Of a stretch of DNA of 64,000 nt, positions 17,100 to 26,438 are shown piece after piece; positions within the stretch are counted from its first letter, which is position 1; every line of letters begins with the position of its first letter. Where the stretch lies: contig JAOAPN010000004.1 in NCBI GenBank assembly GCA_025462885.1, forward strand, positions 434,001-498,000. The letters run 5' to 3'. The notes beneath the pieces were generated by a model. It worked only from the letters and a program-made list of their open reading frames with translations. It was not told the DNA's origin and ran no database searches. The stretch is from Acidobacteriaceae bacterium. Its GTDB lineage: Bacteria > Acidobacteriota > Terriglobia > Terriglobales > Acidobacteriaceae. The translations under genes and the position numbers were made by a program.

Positions 17100-19217
17100 A
17101 TGACTCCTCGCACGATCTTCAAGACCTTCGCCGCTTTCCTCGCACTGCTCCTCGTCATCGCCGCGCCACTTGCCGGAGCGCAGATCAAAGTCGTCGGAGA
17201 CGGCGGCCCTGGTCCGGTCAAGGCCCAGCACCTCACCGCGGAGATGGTCTCGGTCTCGCCGACCATTGCGCCGGGCGGCACCCTGCAGGCCGGTCTGCTG
17301 ATCACGCTCGAAGAGCATTGGCACGTCTATTGGGTCAACGCGGGCGACTCCGGAGAGCCGCCCAAGATCACTTGGACTCTGCCGGCTGGAATCACCGCCG
17401 GCCCGATGCAGTTTCCCATCCCCAGCCGCCTGCCGCTCGGCCCCTTGATGGACTTCGGCTACGAAGATACTGTCGCCTTTCCCGTACAGCTTACTGCTGC
17501 GAAGTCTGTCAAGCCCGGCCCGATCCATCTTGATGCCCAGGTTAACTGGCTCGTCTGCCGCGAGGTCTGCATCCCCGGCAAGGCGCACCTCGGCCTGAAC
17601 CTCACCGTCGCAGCCAACGCCCCGGCGTCCGCGGAGCCCGTCGGCGCACTCGGCGAAGCCCTTACTCTGCTGCCTCGGCCCCTCCCTCCGTCCATGAAGT
17701 TCAGCGTCATGGGCGGCAAGACCGACTTTGTCGTGACCCTGATTACCGGCGACACCGAGACCGACGCCGAGTTCTACCCCTTCGACCAGGATCAGATCGC
17801 CAACGCTGCCGACCAGACCGTCGAACCTGTTCCCGACGGCATTCGCCTCCGCATCCGGCGTTCGGAAGACCTCAAAACCCTGCCAGCGCAACTCCACGGC
17901 CTCATCCGCCTGAGCGATCATCAGGCCTACGACGTCACCGCCCCCGTCGTCGCGGGAGAGGTTCCTGCACCAAGCGGAACGATTCCCGCAGGTCAGGCAG
18001 CCAGTCCCGTCACCACCCTTACCGCCATCGGCCTCGCCTTCCTGGGCGGCATCATCCTCAACCTGATGCCCTGCGTCTTCCCGGTGCTCTTCCTCAAGGG
18101 CCTCGCGCTTGTCCAGTCCTCTGGAGAAGATCGCAGCCGTCTTCGCAGCCACGGCCTGGTTTACACGCTGGGAATCCTCGTCTCCTTCTGGGCCATCGTC
18201 GCCGCACTGCTGATCCTGCGGGCTGGTGGAAACCAGGCGGGATGGGGCTTCCAGCTCCAGTCGCCTACCTTCATCGCAGTCCTTGCGGCGGGTCTTTTCT
18301 TCTTCGCGCTCTCGCTGGCGGGGCAGTTCGATCTCGGCCTCTCGCTTACCAGCGTCGGCGGAGAACTTGCCCAGAAGCAGGGCTACACCGGCAGCTTCTT
18401 CACCGGCGTTCTGGCGACCATCGTCGCGACCCCTTGCACAGCTCCGCTGATGGGCGCCGCGATCGGATTTGCCCTGGCTCAGCCCGCTGGAATCACCTTC
18501 GCCGTCTTCACCGCGCTCGGCCTTGGCCTGGCGGTCCCGTACCTGCTGCTCAGCTTCAATCCCGCGTGGATGCGCCTGCTCCCGCGTCCCGGCGCATGGA
18601 TGGAGACGTTGAAGCAATTCACCTCCATTTTCCTCTTTGGAACCGCAATCTGGCTCGCCTGGGTCTACGGAAACCTGTACTCCGGAGGCAGCGCATCCGC
18701 CGCCGGGGTCGATCACCTTACCAAGCTGCTCTGGTGCTTCCTGATCCTCGCCATCGCCGGATGGGCGTTGGGCAAGTGGCCCGCCCGCTGGTCGAGTGCG
18801 ATCGCCGCTCTGGTTCTCGCCGCGATCGCAATTGCCATCCCGCTCTACCAGCCCAAGGACACGACCCTGGTCTGGCAGCCCTACTCCCAGCAGATGCTTG
18901 ATTCTGCTCGCGCCGCCGGTCATCCGGTCTTCATCGACTTTACCGCCGCCTGGTGCCTGAGCTGCCAGGTCAATGAGCGCATCGTCCTGAAGTCCTCCGA
19001 CGTACAGAAGCAGTTCGCCGACCGCAAGGTGACTCTTTTGAAGGCGGACTGGACCCAGTACGATCCCGAGATCACCAAGCAGTTGGCCGCCGTTAACCGC
19101 AGCGGAGTCCCCACTTACGTCATCTATCCAGCGAATACGTCCGCAGCCGCCGATGTGTTGCCGGAGCTGCTCACCAAGGACATCGTCCTCGACGCACTGA
19201 AAAAAGACGCTCAATGA
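17100..19217 (+). CDS. dsbD: Thiol:disulfide interchange protein DsbD
   Basis: Inner-membrane electron carrier that moves reducing power from cytoplasmic thioredoxin to periplasmic proteins. All three modules and all six cysteines are present (numbering from ATG 17100): signal peptide (1-27), alpha domain with C153/C157 (LVCREVCIPG), a membrane domain of about eight helices with C325 (NLMPCVFP) and C446 (ATPCTAP), and a C-terminal thioredoxin domain with C619/C622 (AAWCLSCQ). At 705 residues it is longer than E. coli DsbD because of a larger alpha region. The next gene is a redoxin, a possible partner. The start could also be ATG 17076. Confidence 0.92.
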   Translation: MTPRTIFKTFAAFLALLLVIAAPLAGAQIKVVGDGGPGPVKAQHLTAEMVSVSPTIAPGGTLQAGLLITLEEHWHVYWVNAGDSGEPPKITWTLPAGITAGPMQFPIPSRLPLGPLMDFGYEDTVAFPVQLTAAKSVKPGPIHLDAQVNWLVCREVCIPGKAHLGLNLTVAANAPASAEPVGALGEALTLLPRPLPPSMKFSVMGGKTDFVVTLITGDTETDAEFYPFDQDQIANAADQTVEPVPDGIRLRIRRSEDLKTLPAQLHGLIRLSDHQAYDVTAPVVAGEVPAPSGTIPAGQAASPVTTLTAIGLAFLGGIILNLMPCVFPVLFLKGLALVQSSGEDRSRLRSHGLVYTLGILVSFWAIVAALLILRAGGNQAGWGFQLQSPTFIAVLAAGLFFFALSLAGQFDLGLSLTSVGGELAQKQGYTGSFFTGVLATIVATPCTAPLMGAAIGFALAQPAGITFAVFTALGLGLAVPYLLLSFNPAWMRLLPRPGAWMETLKQFTSIFLFGTAIWLAWVYGNLYSGGSASAAGVDHLTKLLWCFLILAIAGWALGKWPARWSSAIAALVLAAIAIAIPLYQPKDTTLVWQPYSQQMLDSARAAGHPVFIDFTAAWCLSCQVNERIVLKSSDVQKQFADRKVTLLKADWTQYDPEITKQLAAVNRSGVPTYVIYPANTSAAADVLPELLTKDIVLDALKKDAQ

Positions 19218-19356
19218 GCGAAGGACGCAGGACGGATACAGGGAAGACGATAATCAATGCGAATCGTTCGGCCCTAGCGATCCTTGTACAACCGCTTGCG
19301 CTTCGCCCCATCTACGTCGCAAAATAGTTCCAGATAGCCGCAGTGGAGGTCGTCTT

Positions 19357-19959
19357 ATGCTCCTTCGCCGTCTCATCTCTCTCATCCTTGCCGCCTCAGC
19401 TCTGCCCGCTCTTGCCGTCGCGCCCGGCTCCGCAGCTCCAGACTTCAAGGGCACCGACTCCTACGGCCAAACCCAGTTGCTCTCCCAGTACAAGGGCAAG
19501 TACGTCGTGCTGGAATGGGCCAACCAGGGTTGTCCTTTTGAGCAGAAACACTACCTCAGCGGCAACATGGAATCCCTTCAGAAGAAGTGGACCGGGAAGG
19601 GCATCGTCTGGCTCTCCGTCATCTCTTCGGCTCCCGGCCAGCAGGGCTACGTCTCGCCCGCTGAGGAGAACGAATATCTCAAGAAGATGAAGGCTTCGCC
19701 CACCGCTGCGATCCTCGATCCCACCGGAGCGATCGGCCGCCTCTACTCTGCCAAGACCACACCGCACATGTTCGTCATTGATCCCACGGGCAAGCTCATC
19801 TATCAGGGTGCGATTGACGACAAACCCAGCCCCGACCCCGAAACCCTCAAGGGAGCCCACAACTACCTCGACGAAGCTCTGACCTCGGCCCTGGCAGGGA
19901 AGCCGATTCAGACTGCTTCGACGCGTGCTTACGGCTGCTCGGTCAAATACGCGAACTGA
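19357..19959 (+). CDS. Exported AhpC/TSA-type redoxin
   Basis: 200 residues with a signal peptide (LISLILAASALPALAVA) and a thioredoxin-fold redoxin domain. The active region is WANQGCPFEQKHYLSGNM, which has a single Cys like peroxiredoxins rather than a CxxC; a second Cys sits near the C-terminus in RAYGCSVKYAN. Also visible are PTAAILDPTGAIGRLYSAKTTPHMFVIDPTG with the cis-Pro TTP. Following dsbD by 139 bases, it may be reduced through that pathway; this is inference. The substrate is unknown. Confidence 0.85.
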   Translation: MLLRRLISLILAASALPALAVAPGSAAPDFKGTDSYGQTQLLSQYKGKYVVLEWANQGCPFEQKHYLSGNMESLQKKWTGKGIVWLSVISSAPGQQGYVSPAEENEYLKKMKASPTAAILDPTGAIGRLYSAKTTPHMFVIDPTGKLIYQGAIDDKPSPDPETLKGAHNYLDEALTSALAGKPIQTASTRAYGCSVKYAN

Positions 19960-19983
19960 GACGGACCGCAAGGCTACAACCTG

Positions 19984-20010
19984 CACTCCCCTTGAAAGCC
20001 CGGGGAGTAC
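19984..20010. terminator. Weak stem-loop between convergent genes
   Basis: CACTCCCC and GGGGAGT form a seven-to-eight-base stem around a nine-base loop between the redoxin stop and the rarA stop. No T-tract follows, so it is only a possible shared terminator. Confidence 0.35.
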
Positions 20011-20013
20011 AGA

Positions 20014-21354
20014 TCATCCGCGTCGCTTCTCCGCCTTGATTCGGGCAATCTCATCCATGCGCTGTGCCAGCAGTTTCTCCCGACCTTCGTTCGTCGGCTG
20101 ATAGTACCGCCGCCCGGCGAGCGACTTCGGCAGGCACTCCATATCCGCCACACGGCCTTCGACGTCGTGTGCGTACTGGTAGTCCTTGCCGTAGTCCAGC
20201 TCCTTCATGAGCTTTGTCGGAGCGTTCCGCAGATGCAGCGGAACCGGCTCAGCCGCAGTCGCCTCGATATCCGCGCGTACCGCGTTATAGGCTGCATACA
20301 CCGCATTCGACTTCGGAGCCAGCGCGAGGTAGACCACCGCCTGCGCGAGCGCTAAGCCACCTTCCGGTTGTCCGAGGAAGTGCATCGCGTCCCGTGCGCT
20401 CAGGCAGAGATTCAGAGCTTCCGGCGCAGCCAGCCCAATGTCCTCGACCGCCATCCGCACCACGCGACGGGCGACATACATCGGGTCTTCGCCGGCTTCC
20501 AGCATTCGGCCCAGCCAGTAGAGCGCTGCATCGGCGTCCGAGTTCCTGACACTCTTATGCAGAGCCGAGATGATGTCGTAGTGCTGCTCGCCCTTTTTGT
20601 CGTAGAGCAGGACGCGCCGCTGCAACGCCTCCGCAGCCAGCGCCTTGGTCAGCAGCTTCTCGCCATGCCCTTCGGCAAGGGAAGCCGCTACTTCCAGCGC
20701 GTTCAACGCGTTCCGGGCGTCTCCGCTGGAGTAGGACGCGATGGTCGCTAGGGCCTCGTCATCCGCCTCCAAGCCCATCCCGCCCAGCCCATGCTCGCTA
20801 TCCGCCAAGGCTCGTGCCAGCAGAGCGATGATCTGCTTCTCGGTGAGCGCGACCAGGGTGTAGACCCGGCAGCGCGAGAGCAGGGCGGCATTGATCTCAA
20901 ACGAGGGATTCTCCGTCGTCGCGCCGATCAGCCGAATGGTTCCGCGCTCGACATAGGGCAGAAAGGCATCCTGCTGCGCTTTGTTGAAGCGGTGAATCTC
21001 GTCCACAAACAGGATGGTGCGCGAGCCGAATCCGGCCGCCTTCTCCGCCTCCACCATCACCTGCTTGATCTCCTTGATGCCCGAGAGCACCGCCGAGAAC
21101 TCGATAAAGCTGGCTTCCGTCACCTGTGCGATGATCTTTGCGAGCGTCGTCTTGCCCACACCCGGAGGCCCCCAGAAGATCATCGAAGCCGCATCATCCC
21201 GCTCGATCGCCAGGCGCAGTGGCTTGCCGGGACCGAGCAGATGCTCCTGCCCGGTGTACTCCGCCAGCGTACGCGGCCGCATCCTCTCCGCCAATGGAGC
21301 CTGCCGCGCGTACGCTGCCGCTGCCGCCATCGGTTCTGTGCCGAACAGGCTCAT
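20014..21354 (-). CDS. rarA: Replication-associated recombination protein A (RarA/MgsA-type AAA+ ATPase)
   Basis: 446-residue clamp-loader-like ATPase that acts at stalled replication forks. Walker A is FWGPPGVGKTTLAK (about 61-74), Walker B is ILFVDEIHRFNKAQQDAFLP, and sensor 1 is LIGATTENPSFE. The MgsA C-terminal oligomerisation part follows (KDYQYAHDVEG, GRRYYQPTNEGRE). ATG at 21354 (MSLFGTEP) is supported by its 4-base ATGA overlap with the RNA methylase stop upstream, indicating translational coupling. A longer in-frame extension lacks conservation. Confidence 0.95.
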   Translation of the reverse strand: MSLFGTEPMAAAAAYARQAPLAERMRPRTLAEYTGQEHLLGPGKPLRLAIERDDAASMIFWGPPGVGKTTLAKIIAQVTEASFIEFSAVLSGIKEIKQVMVEAEKAAGFGSRTILFVDEIHRFNKAQQDAFLPYVERGTIRLIGATTENPSFEINAALLSRCRVYTLVALTEKQIIALLARALADSEHGLGGMGLEADDEALATIASYSSGDARNALNALEVAASLAEGHGEKLLTKALAAEALQRRVLLYDKKGEQHYDIISALHKSVRNSDADAALYWLGRMLEAGEDPMYVARRVVRMAVEDIGLAAPEALNLCLSARDAMHFLGQPEGGLALAQAVVYLALAPKSNAVYAAYNAVRADIEATAAEPVPLHLRNAPTKLMKELDYGKDYQYAHDVEGRVADMECLPKSLAGRRYYQPTNEGREKLLAQRMDEIARIKAEKRRG

Positions 21355-22178
21355 TGTGCGCTCCCTGAGCCGGGAGCAGCAGCGCGTTGACGCGAAGCCT
21401 CGTACAGCAGCAGGCTCCCCGCGATTGCCGCATTCAGGCTCTCCACCGGCCCCGGGCAGGGAATCGTCACCCGCACATCCGCCGCTTCCAGCCACTCCTC
21501 GCCCAGCCCGGCGCCCTCATTGCCGATCAGCAGCGCACACCCGCTCGCGAAGTCCACCGTCTGGGCCTCCTGCACCCCGTAGTCATCGGCTCCGACCGTG
21601 GCTATCAGGCGCACGCCGCGAGCCTTCAACCCGACGATCTCCTCCAGCCCCGCCGACACTACTGGTACACGGAATACACTCCCTGCCGAAGCCCGCAGCG
21701 CCTTTTGGTTCCAGGCGCTCACTGTTCCCGGAGTCGTCAAAACTCCCGTCGCTCCAAACGCCTCCGCCGACCGCACCAGCGTTCCCAGGTTTCCGGGATC
21801 CTGCAGCCCAGCCGCAATCAAAATCAATGGGACGCCAGTCAGCACATCCTCGAGCACCGGCACCGGAGGCACCAGCAAGGCGGCCACTCCCTGCGGCGAC
21901 TGCGTTTCTACGACGCTGGCGAATACTTCGTCGGTCAGCCAAAGCACTTCGACGCCTCGCGGAACGATCCCCGGCAAGGCCCGCCCCTCGGCGACGAAGA
22001 CCGTCTTGAAGACCATGCCGCTCCGCAGAGCTTCCTCGAGCAGGTGTTCGCCCTCGATGGCGACCAGCCCGCCGCTCAACCGGGCTTGACCCGCAAAGGC
22101 CGCTCGCAACTGCTTGACCCGCGCATTCGCACGACTCGTAATGACCGGCGAACTCGCCTCAAATCCCCGCAAAGACAT
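21351..22178 (-). CDS. TrmH/SpoU-family RNA 2'-O-methyltransferase
   Basis: 275 residues. The N-terminal substrate-binding part (SRANARVKQLRAAF, LVAIEGEHLLEEAL) is followed by the SPOUT knot: IAAGLQDPGNLGTLVRSAEAFGA (motif 1), CALLIGNEGAGLGEEW (motif 2) and VTIPCPGPVESLNAAIAGSLLLYEA (motif 3). The enzyme methylates ribose in rRNA or tRNA using SAM; which nucleotide is not known. ATG at 22178 is chosen because the longer in-frame start would overlap the divergent Sua5-type gene's promoter region. It is co-translated with rarA. Confidence 0.9.
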   Translation of the reverse strand: MSLRGFEASSPVITSRANARVKQLRAAFAGQARLSGGLVAIEGEHLLEEALRSGMVFKTVFVAEGRALPGIVPRGVEVLWLTDEVFASVVETQSPQGVAALLVPPVPVLEDVLTGVPLILIAAGLQDPGNLGTLVRSAEAFGATGVLTTPGTVSAWNQKALRASAGSVFRVPVVSAGLEEIVGLKARGVRLIATVGADDYGVQEAQTVDFASGCALLIGNEGAGLGEEWLEAADVRVTIPCPGPVESLNAAIAGSLLLYEASRQRAAAPGSGSAQ

Positions 22179-22308
22179 AGTTAGAATCTTACGCTGCGAA
22201 GCGTCTGTATCCCGGCTCCCCAATTCCAGCGCCAGCATTGGTATGCTAAGGAGCGACGCTGCACCGCTTTCACCGCAGTCCATCCCCATCCGGTACAGGA
22301 GCCAGAAT

Positions 22309-22953
22309 TTGACGGCCGAGACTCTCCGTATTCACCCCGACGAACCCGAGCCGGAACTGATCGACATTGTCGTCAACAGCTTGAACAGTGGCAACGTCGT
22401 TGCTCTCCCGACCGACACCTTCTACGGACTCGCCGTCGATCCCGTCAATCTCCGCGCCGTCGAGCGCATCTACGACATCAAGACTCGCGCCCGCCACAAG
22501 CCGCTCTCGCTGCTGATCGCCGAGGTCGCGCAGGCCTACGAGCTGGCGCGTTCGCTCGATACCGCCTTCGACCGGCTCGCCGAGAAGTTCTGGCCCGGCC
22601 CCCTGACGATCATCGTCAAAGCCGGCGGCAAACTTCCGCTCCGCGTCACCGCAAACACTGGCAACCTCGCGCTGCGCGTGCCTGAAGCCGCAATCCCGCG
22701 CGCCGTCGTCGCCCGCCTTGGCCTTCCGATCACCGCTACCTCGGCCAACCTCTCCGGCCTGCCCGAGTGCACCTACGCCGGCGGCGTCCGGGACCAACTC
22801 GGCGACCAGATCCCGCTGATCGTCGATGGAGGCCCCACATCGCGTTCCGTCGCCACCACCATCGTGGATCTCTCCGGCGGCGGCAACTCGTGGATGATCC
22901 TGCGCGAGGGTGCTATTCCGACCCATGAAATCGCCTTGGCCCTACAGCGCTGA
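22309..22953 (+). CDS. L-threonylcarbamoyladenylate synthase (Sua5/YciO/YrdC family)
   Basis: Makes threonylcarbamoyl-AMP from threonine, bicarbonate and ATP for the t6A modification of ANN-decoding tRNAs. Of 214 residues, conserved parts are VALPTDTFYGLAVD, KTRARHKPLSLLIA (KxR and SxL nucleotide-binding), FWPGPLTIIVK, and ITATSANLSG. A TTG at 22309 is chosen as start because AGGAG lies seven bases before it and the family's first strand begins soon after; upstream frame residues are unconserved. It is divergent from the RNA-methylase/rarA pair. Confidence 0.9.
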   Translation: MTAETLRIHPDEPEPELIDIVVNSLNSGNVVALPTDTFYGLAVDPVNLRAVERIYDIKTRARHKPLSLLIAEVAQAYELARSLDTAFDRLAEKFWPGPLTIIVKAGGKLPLRVTANTGNLALRVPEAAIPRAVVARLGLPITATSANLSGLPECTYAGGVRDQLGDQIPLIVDGGPTSRSVATTIVDLSGGGNSWMILREGAIPTHEIALALQR

Positions 22954-22990
22954 TACCATTCTGAGAACCCCGAACGTCTCTGATTTCACC

Positions 22991-23653
22991 ATGTCCTCGA
23001 AATCCAACCCTCGTGCGAACTCCAGCCACTGGCTGCGAACCTTGCTGTTGCTGGCGCTGCTCGGCGCACTCGGCTGGGGCGCGTGGGTCTATCACCAGAT
23101 CGACGCCGTCGGCCAGGTCGATGAAGCCCAGCCTGCCGACGCGATCGCGGTCTTCGGCGCAGCGGAGTACTCCGGCCGCCCCTCGCCGATTTTTCACGCC
23201 CGCCTCGACCACGCCGTAGGACTCTACCGCAAGCAGATCGCGCCGCTCATCATCACCCTCGGAGGAGGCAGCGATAAGGATTCCGGGAATACCGAGGGCG
23301 GCGTAGGCCGGGACTACCTCCTTGCCAAGGGTGTCCCCTTCGCCAATATCATCGCCGAGACCCACTCCATCGACACCGAGCAGCAGGTCCACCGCTTGGC
23401 TGCCATTGCCCACGAATACGACCTCCACCACATCGTTGTGGTCAGCGACGCGACCCACCTCTTCCGCATCCGCGAACTCTGCGAGGACGCCGGCCTCGAC
23501 GTGTACACCTCACCCCGCCCCGCGCTCGGCCACATCAGCAGCTATGACCTCGGCATGCGTTACTTCCACGAGATCCTGAGCTACACGTCTCTTCGGCTCC
23601 ACATCGATGAGACCTGGGTCCATCGGTGGCTTGATGGTAAGGGTGATAACTAG
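22991..23653 (+). CDS. YdcF/DUF218-family membrane-anchored protein
   Basis: 220 residues with one N-terminal membrane helix (WLRTLLLLALLGALGWGAWVY) and a DUF218 domain: ADAIAVFGAAEYSGRPSPIFHARLDHAVGLY, LIITLGGG, the acidic TEGGVGRDYLLAKGVP, HIVVVSDATHLFRI. The family includes SanA/ElyC, linked to envelope integrity and polyprenyl carriers, but activity is undefined. ATG at 22991 is used; an alternative ATG at 22928 would overlap the preceding gene. No strong ribosome-binding site is visible for either. Confidence 0.8.
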   Translation: MSSKSNPRANSSHWLRTLLLLALLGALGWGAWVYHQIDAVGQVDEAQPADAIAVFGAAEYSGRPSPIFHARLDHAVGLYRKQIAPLIITLGGGSDKDSGNTEGGVGRDYLLAKGVPFANIIAETHSIDTEQQVHRLAAIAHEYDLHHIVVVSDATHLFRIRELCEDAGLDVYTSPRPALGHISSYDLGMRYFHEILSYTSLRLHIDETWVHRWLDGKGDN

Positions 23654-23690
23654 GCCGTTTCACGATGGATAAAGCGCGAAGTTAAATTTA

Positions 23691-23800
23691 AAACGGTAAA
23701 TTTAAAACAGTCGTCATTCTGAGCGTAGCGAAGAACCCCTGTATTCTTCAGATCGAGCGGACCGGATTGTTGCTCGGTATCCGTCTGAACCCCTGTATTG
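23691..23800. repeat. Short direct repeats and a dispersed-repeat-like stretch
   Basis: Two copies of AAATTTAAAAC stand 16 bases apart (near 23682-23709). Then comes GTCATTCTGAGCGTAGCGAA, and AACCCCTGTATT occurs twice about 50 bases apart. The CATTCTGAGCGTAGCGAAG motif resembles a repetitive sequence I recall from acidobacterial genomes. No gene is visible in 23654-23866. Confidence 0.4.
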
Positions 23801-23866
23801 TGCCTTTGCTTTTGCTGTTGTTCTTGCCTTACTCCAACCGCGAAACAGCTCTGGTCCGGGCAGGAG

Positions 23867-24829
23867 CTACGAAGCGAGAAGTCGATACATCATCGCGGCT
23901 GCAACGCCAGCGAAGACAGTGGACGAAAAATTCACCAGATCGTTGCCCAGCCATCCGCGCCGTTCGACTGTCGCCCCCAGCAAACTGTCGAAGAAAAGCC
24001 CAAGGCTTCCGGCCCCCGCGGCCACCAGAGCCTCCCTCGCACCGAGATGCATCGCTCCCATCCCGGCCGCCGCGACGAGACATCCGGCAATCACACCAGC
24101 GACTGTACCCAGCATCGTCACCGCTCCGTCCGTTCCGGGTTCAACCCGCCGCCAGCCCACCATCTGCCTGTGATCGAGGTAATGCAAAATCACTGGAACT
24201 CCGCCAAAAGCCTGTCCGATCTCCGAGGACACGGTATCGGCGGCCGCCTCGGCCAGCGCTGCCAGGCACATCACCTTCAGGGTCCAATCCAGCGCGAGGG
24301 CAGGTATCTGGGATGTGGAAGACGTGCTCCACCCAATGACCGTCGCCATCCACGGAGTGACACAGAGTGCAGAGAATCCTAGATTCGCAATCACCTGCGA
24401 CGCGGAGCGTCCTTTTTTCCCTTCCGCAAGCCCGGCCTTCACTTTTCGCTGCTTCCCGGCGCGGGTCGATAGAAAGGTCAGCGCGAACAGCAGCGCCAAA
24501 GGTGTCACTGCAGTCCTTGCAGGACTTTCAACTGCGGCTCCCGTCCAATACATCAGCAGCAGGCAGATCATGCCTCCGCAGACAGCGCCGGCGGCCGTCG
24601 CTGCCCGCAGTACCCAGACGACGCCTGCGAACGCGACACTGATTCCGACCACGCCGAGGATGAAAAGGGGGAAGTGCTCCGTCATGGGGAAGCTCAAAAG
24701 AATCGTCCATACGGTCAGCGCGACCAGCAGACTTCCCGCAAATCCAACCAGCGATTGCGACTGCATTCGGTCCCGGGTGTGCGGAATCGCTTTACGCCAA
24801 ATTGCCTGTCTGTGCATTTCCTCGCCCAC
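23867..24829 (-). CDS. DUF92-family integral membrane protein
   Basis: 320 residues with about seven hydrophobic helices. The DUF92 hallmark region AALAEAAADTVSSEIGQAFGG is present, with GTVAGVIAGCLVAAAGM and AGSLGLFFDSLLGATVERRGW later. Plant and cyanobacterial relatives (VTE6) phosphorylate phytyl-phosphate; many bacterial members are uncharacterised, so a prenyl-phosphate kinase-like role is only a possibility. GTG at 24829 has GAGG seven bases upstream; an internal ATG at 24817 is the alternative. Confidence 0.8.
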   Translation of the reverse strand: MGEEMHRQAIWRKAIPHTRDRMQSQSLVGFAGSLLVALTVWTILLSFPMTEHFPLFILGVVGISVAFAGVVWVLRAATAAGAVCGGMICLLLMYWTGAAVESPARTAVTPLALLFALTFLSTRAGKQRKVKAGLAEGKKGRSASQVIANLGFSALCVTPWMATVIGWSTSSTSQIPALALDWTLKVMCLAALAEAAADTVSSEIGQAFGGVPVILHYLDHRQMVGWRRVEPGTDGAVTMLGTVAGVIAGCLVAAAGMGAMHLGAREALVAAGAGSLGLFFDSLLGATVERRGWLGNDLVNFSSTVFAGVAAAMMYRLLAS

Positions 24830-24907
24830 CAGCCAGCCTCATTCCCACGAGTGATTTACAATCTAACCTTGAGCATAGCCAACACCAGCAGCAGCGCGGG
24901 AGTAGTT

Positions 24908-26251
24908 TTGCACCTAGCAAGAATCGAAGCACAAGGAATCATCCAGCCGCGGGCACTCCGGCACAGCATCAAGTCCGCGGGCCGGTCTGTATTGGCGGTC
25001 GCCGCTCTTGCATCCGTGCTTGTTCCAGTCATCGGATGCGGTAATACTTACCGTCCCGTTGTCAGTGCCATTAATCCCGTCGGCCCGGCGGCCCAACCGC
25101 AGAAGTTCGCCGTCGCGGTCGCCAGCTCTCCCAACGCGGGAACGCCTGGCCTGGTCACGATCGTCGATTTCTCGGGCGACACCGTGCTGGTTACCGCCAA
25201 CGTCGGCGTCGGTCCGTACTATCTGAATCTGGATACCAGCGGAGCCACCGGCTATACGCTGAATAGCGACACGACCGTCACCTCCTTCGACATCTCGACG
25301 TCCCTCCAGACCCGGGACGTGCTTCAGACGACGTTGCTTACCGGAGCCGCGCCCAGCAGCATCTTCTCGCAGGGCGGCTATACCTACATTGCTGAACCCG
25401 GCCGCAACGCCGTGGCTGAGCTTCGCGGCTCGCCGCTCTCGCTCCAGCAGGAGTTTGGAATCAGCAACTCCATCTACGTGGTCGGTTCCACCTCCACGGC
25501 CCGTGCCTACGCTCTCGGCAGTACCTCTGCCGGTCTTGGAACTGCAACCGCCATCGAGATCACCAGCAATACGACCTCGACCACCCTGAATGTCGGCCGC
25601 AATCCGATCTACGGCGTCATGACGGCGGACGGCAAGCGGGCCTTCATTATGAATAAAGATGATGGAACCGTGAGCGTCATCAACGCTCAGACCAACCAGC
25701 TCGACACCCCGAATGCGACCCTGCCGGTAGGCGTCGCTCCCATCTGGGCCGACCTCGTCCCCACCAAGGCAGAACTAGTTGTTGCCAACAGCGGCAACGG
25801 TACGACGGCTGGTTCGCTCAGCATCATCAACATCCCGCTCTGCTCGGCTGCAGCGCTGCCCACCAACCCCAATTGCAATGCCACCAACCCGGTCGATGCC
25901 GTTGGATTTGGTGACACGCTCGCCACTGTTCCCGTTGGAAAAAGCCCCATCATGGTCGCGGTTCTTCAGGACGGTACTCGCGCCTACGTGGCGAACTACG
26001 CGGACAGCACGGTCTCAGTCGTCAACCTGACCAACAACACCGTCACCGCGACGATCCCCGTCGTTGGCCGGCCGATCTACATCGCCGCCACGCAGGGAAC
26101 GCCCACGGGTAAGGTCTACGTGGTCTCTGCCGACACCGTATCTCCTAACAAAAACAGCGTGATGACTGTAATTCGCACCGATACCGATACCGTCCAGACA
26201 ACGATCAATCTGCAGGGTACAGGCGTCTCGGTTCGCGTTACCGCTCCATAG
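24908..26251 (+). CDS. YVTN-type beta-propeller lipoprotein
   Basis: About 447 residues. A hydrophobic segment (SVLAVAALASVLVPVIGC) ends in a lipobox Cys, so the protein is probably a surface or periplasmic lipoprotein. The rest is repeats of blade type: AVAVASSPNAGTPGLVTIVD, VGRNPIYGVMTADGKRAFIM, VGKSPIMVAVLQDGTRAYVA, DSTVSVVNLTNNTVTATI, matching 40-odd-residue YVTN propeller repeats. No ATG is available near the signal peptide; TTG at 24908 with CGGGAG five bases upstream is my choice (GTG 24851 and TTG 24869 are alternatives). Ligand unknown. Confidence 0.82.
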   Translation: MHLARIEAQGIIQPRALRHSIKSAGRSVLAVAALASVLVPVIGCGNTYRPVVSAINPVGPAAQPQKFAVAVASSPNAGTPGLVTIVDFSGDTVLVTANVGVGPYYLNLDTSGATGYTLNSDTTVTSFDISTSLQTRDVLQTTLLTGAAPSSIFSQGGYTYIAEPGRNAVAELRGSPLSLQQEFGISNSIYVVGSTSTARAYALGSTSAGLGTATAIEITSNTTSTTLNVGRNPIYGVMTADGKRAFIMNKDDGTVSVINAQTNQLDTPNATLPVGVAPIWADLVPTKAELVVANSGNGTTAGSLSIINIPLCSAAALPTNPNCNATNPVDAVGFGDTLATVPVGKSPIMVAVLQDGTRAYVANYADSTVSVVNLTNNTVTATIPVVGRPIYIAATQGTPTGKVYVVSADTVSPNKNSVMTVIRTDTDTVQTTINLQGTGVSVRVTAP

Positions 26252-26286
26252 CAGGCCGGTTGCTTAGAAGTCATGTCGAGCTACAA

Positions 26287-26324
26287 GCAGAAAGGCCCAG
26301 CATTTGTGCTGGGCCCTTCTGCTT
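26287..26324 (+). terminator. Terminator after the propeller gene
   Basis: AGCAGAAAGGCCCAGCA and its inverse form a roughly 17-bp stem (one bulge-like mismatch) around TTTG. It lies 36 bases past the stop codon, with CTTGCTCG afterwards rather than a clean T-run. It is strong as a hairpin, moderate as a terminator. Confidence 0.7.
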
Positions 26325-26344
26325 GCTCGAGGAGTAGAGAAGAA

Positions 26345-26438
26345 TGCTTCTTTCGGCACGGCTGAAGCCGTACCCTTCCCAATCCTCTAAACTCAACCAT
26401 GCTTGCGAAGATGTACCGCCAGCATCTATCGATACTGC
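26345..26438. repeat. Half copy of the palindromic composite element
   Basis: The right half of the element seen at 6479-6690: CTTCTTTCGGCACGGCTG, hairpin, CCCTTCC, then CTCAACCA, GCGAAGATGTA and TCGATACTGCC. The left half and left terminal inverted repeat are missing. The hairpin has one disrupted pair (CCGTACCC instead of CCGTGCCC), suggesting decay. It abuts the stop of the anti-sigma gene. Confidence 0.7.

Noticed and set aside
17037..19214. 725-residue minus-strand open frame exactly opposite dsbD
   Set aside because: It has the same extent as dsbD in the other strand, low-complexity Asp/Gly/Glu-rich sequence and no recognisable motif; it is a high-GC antisense artefact.
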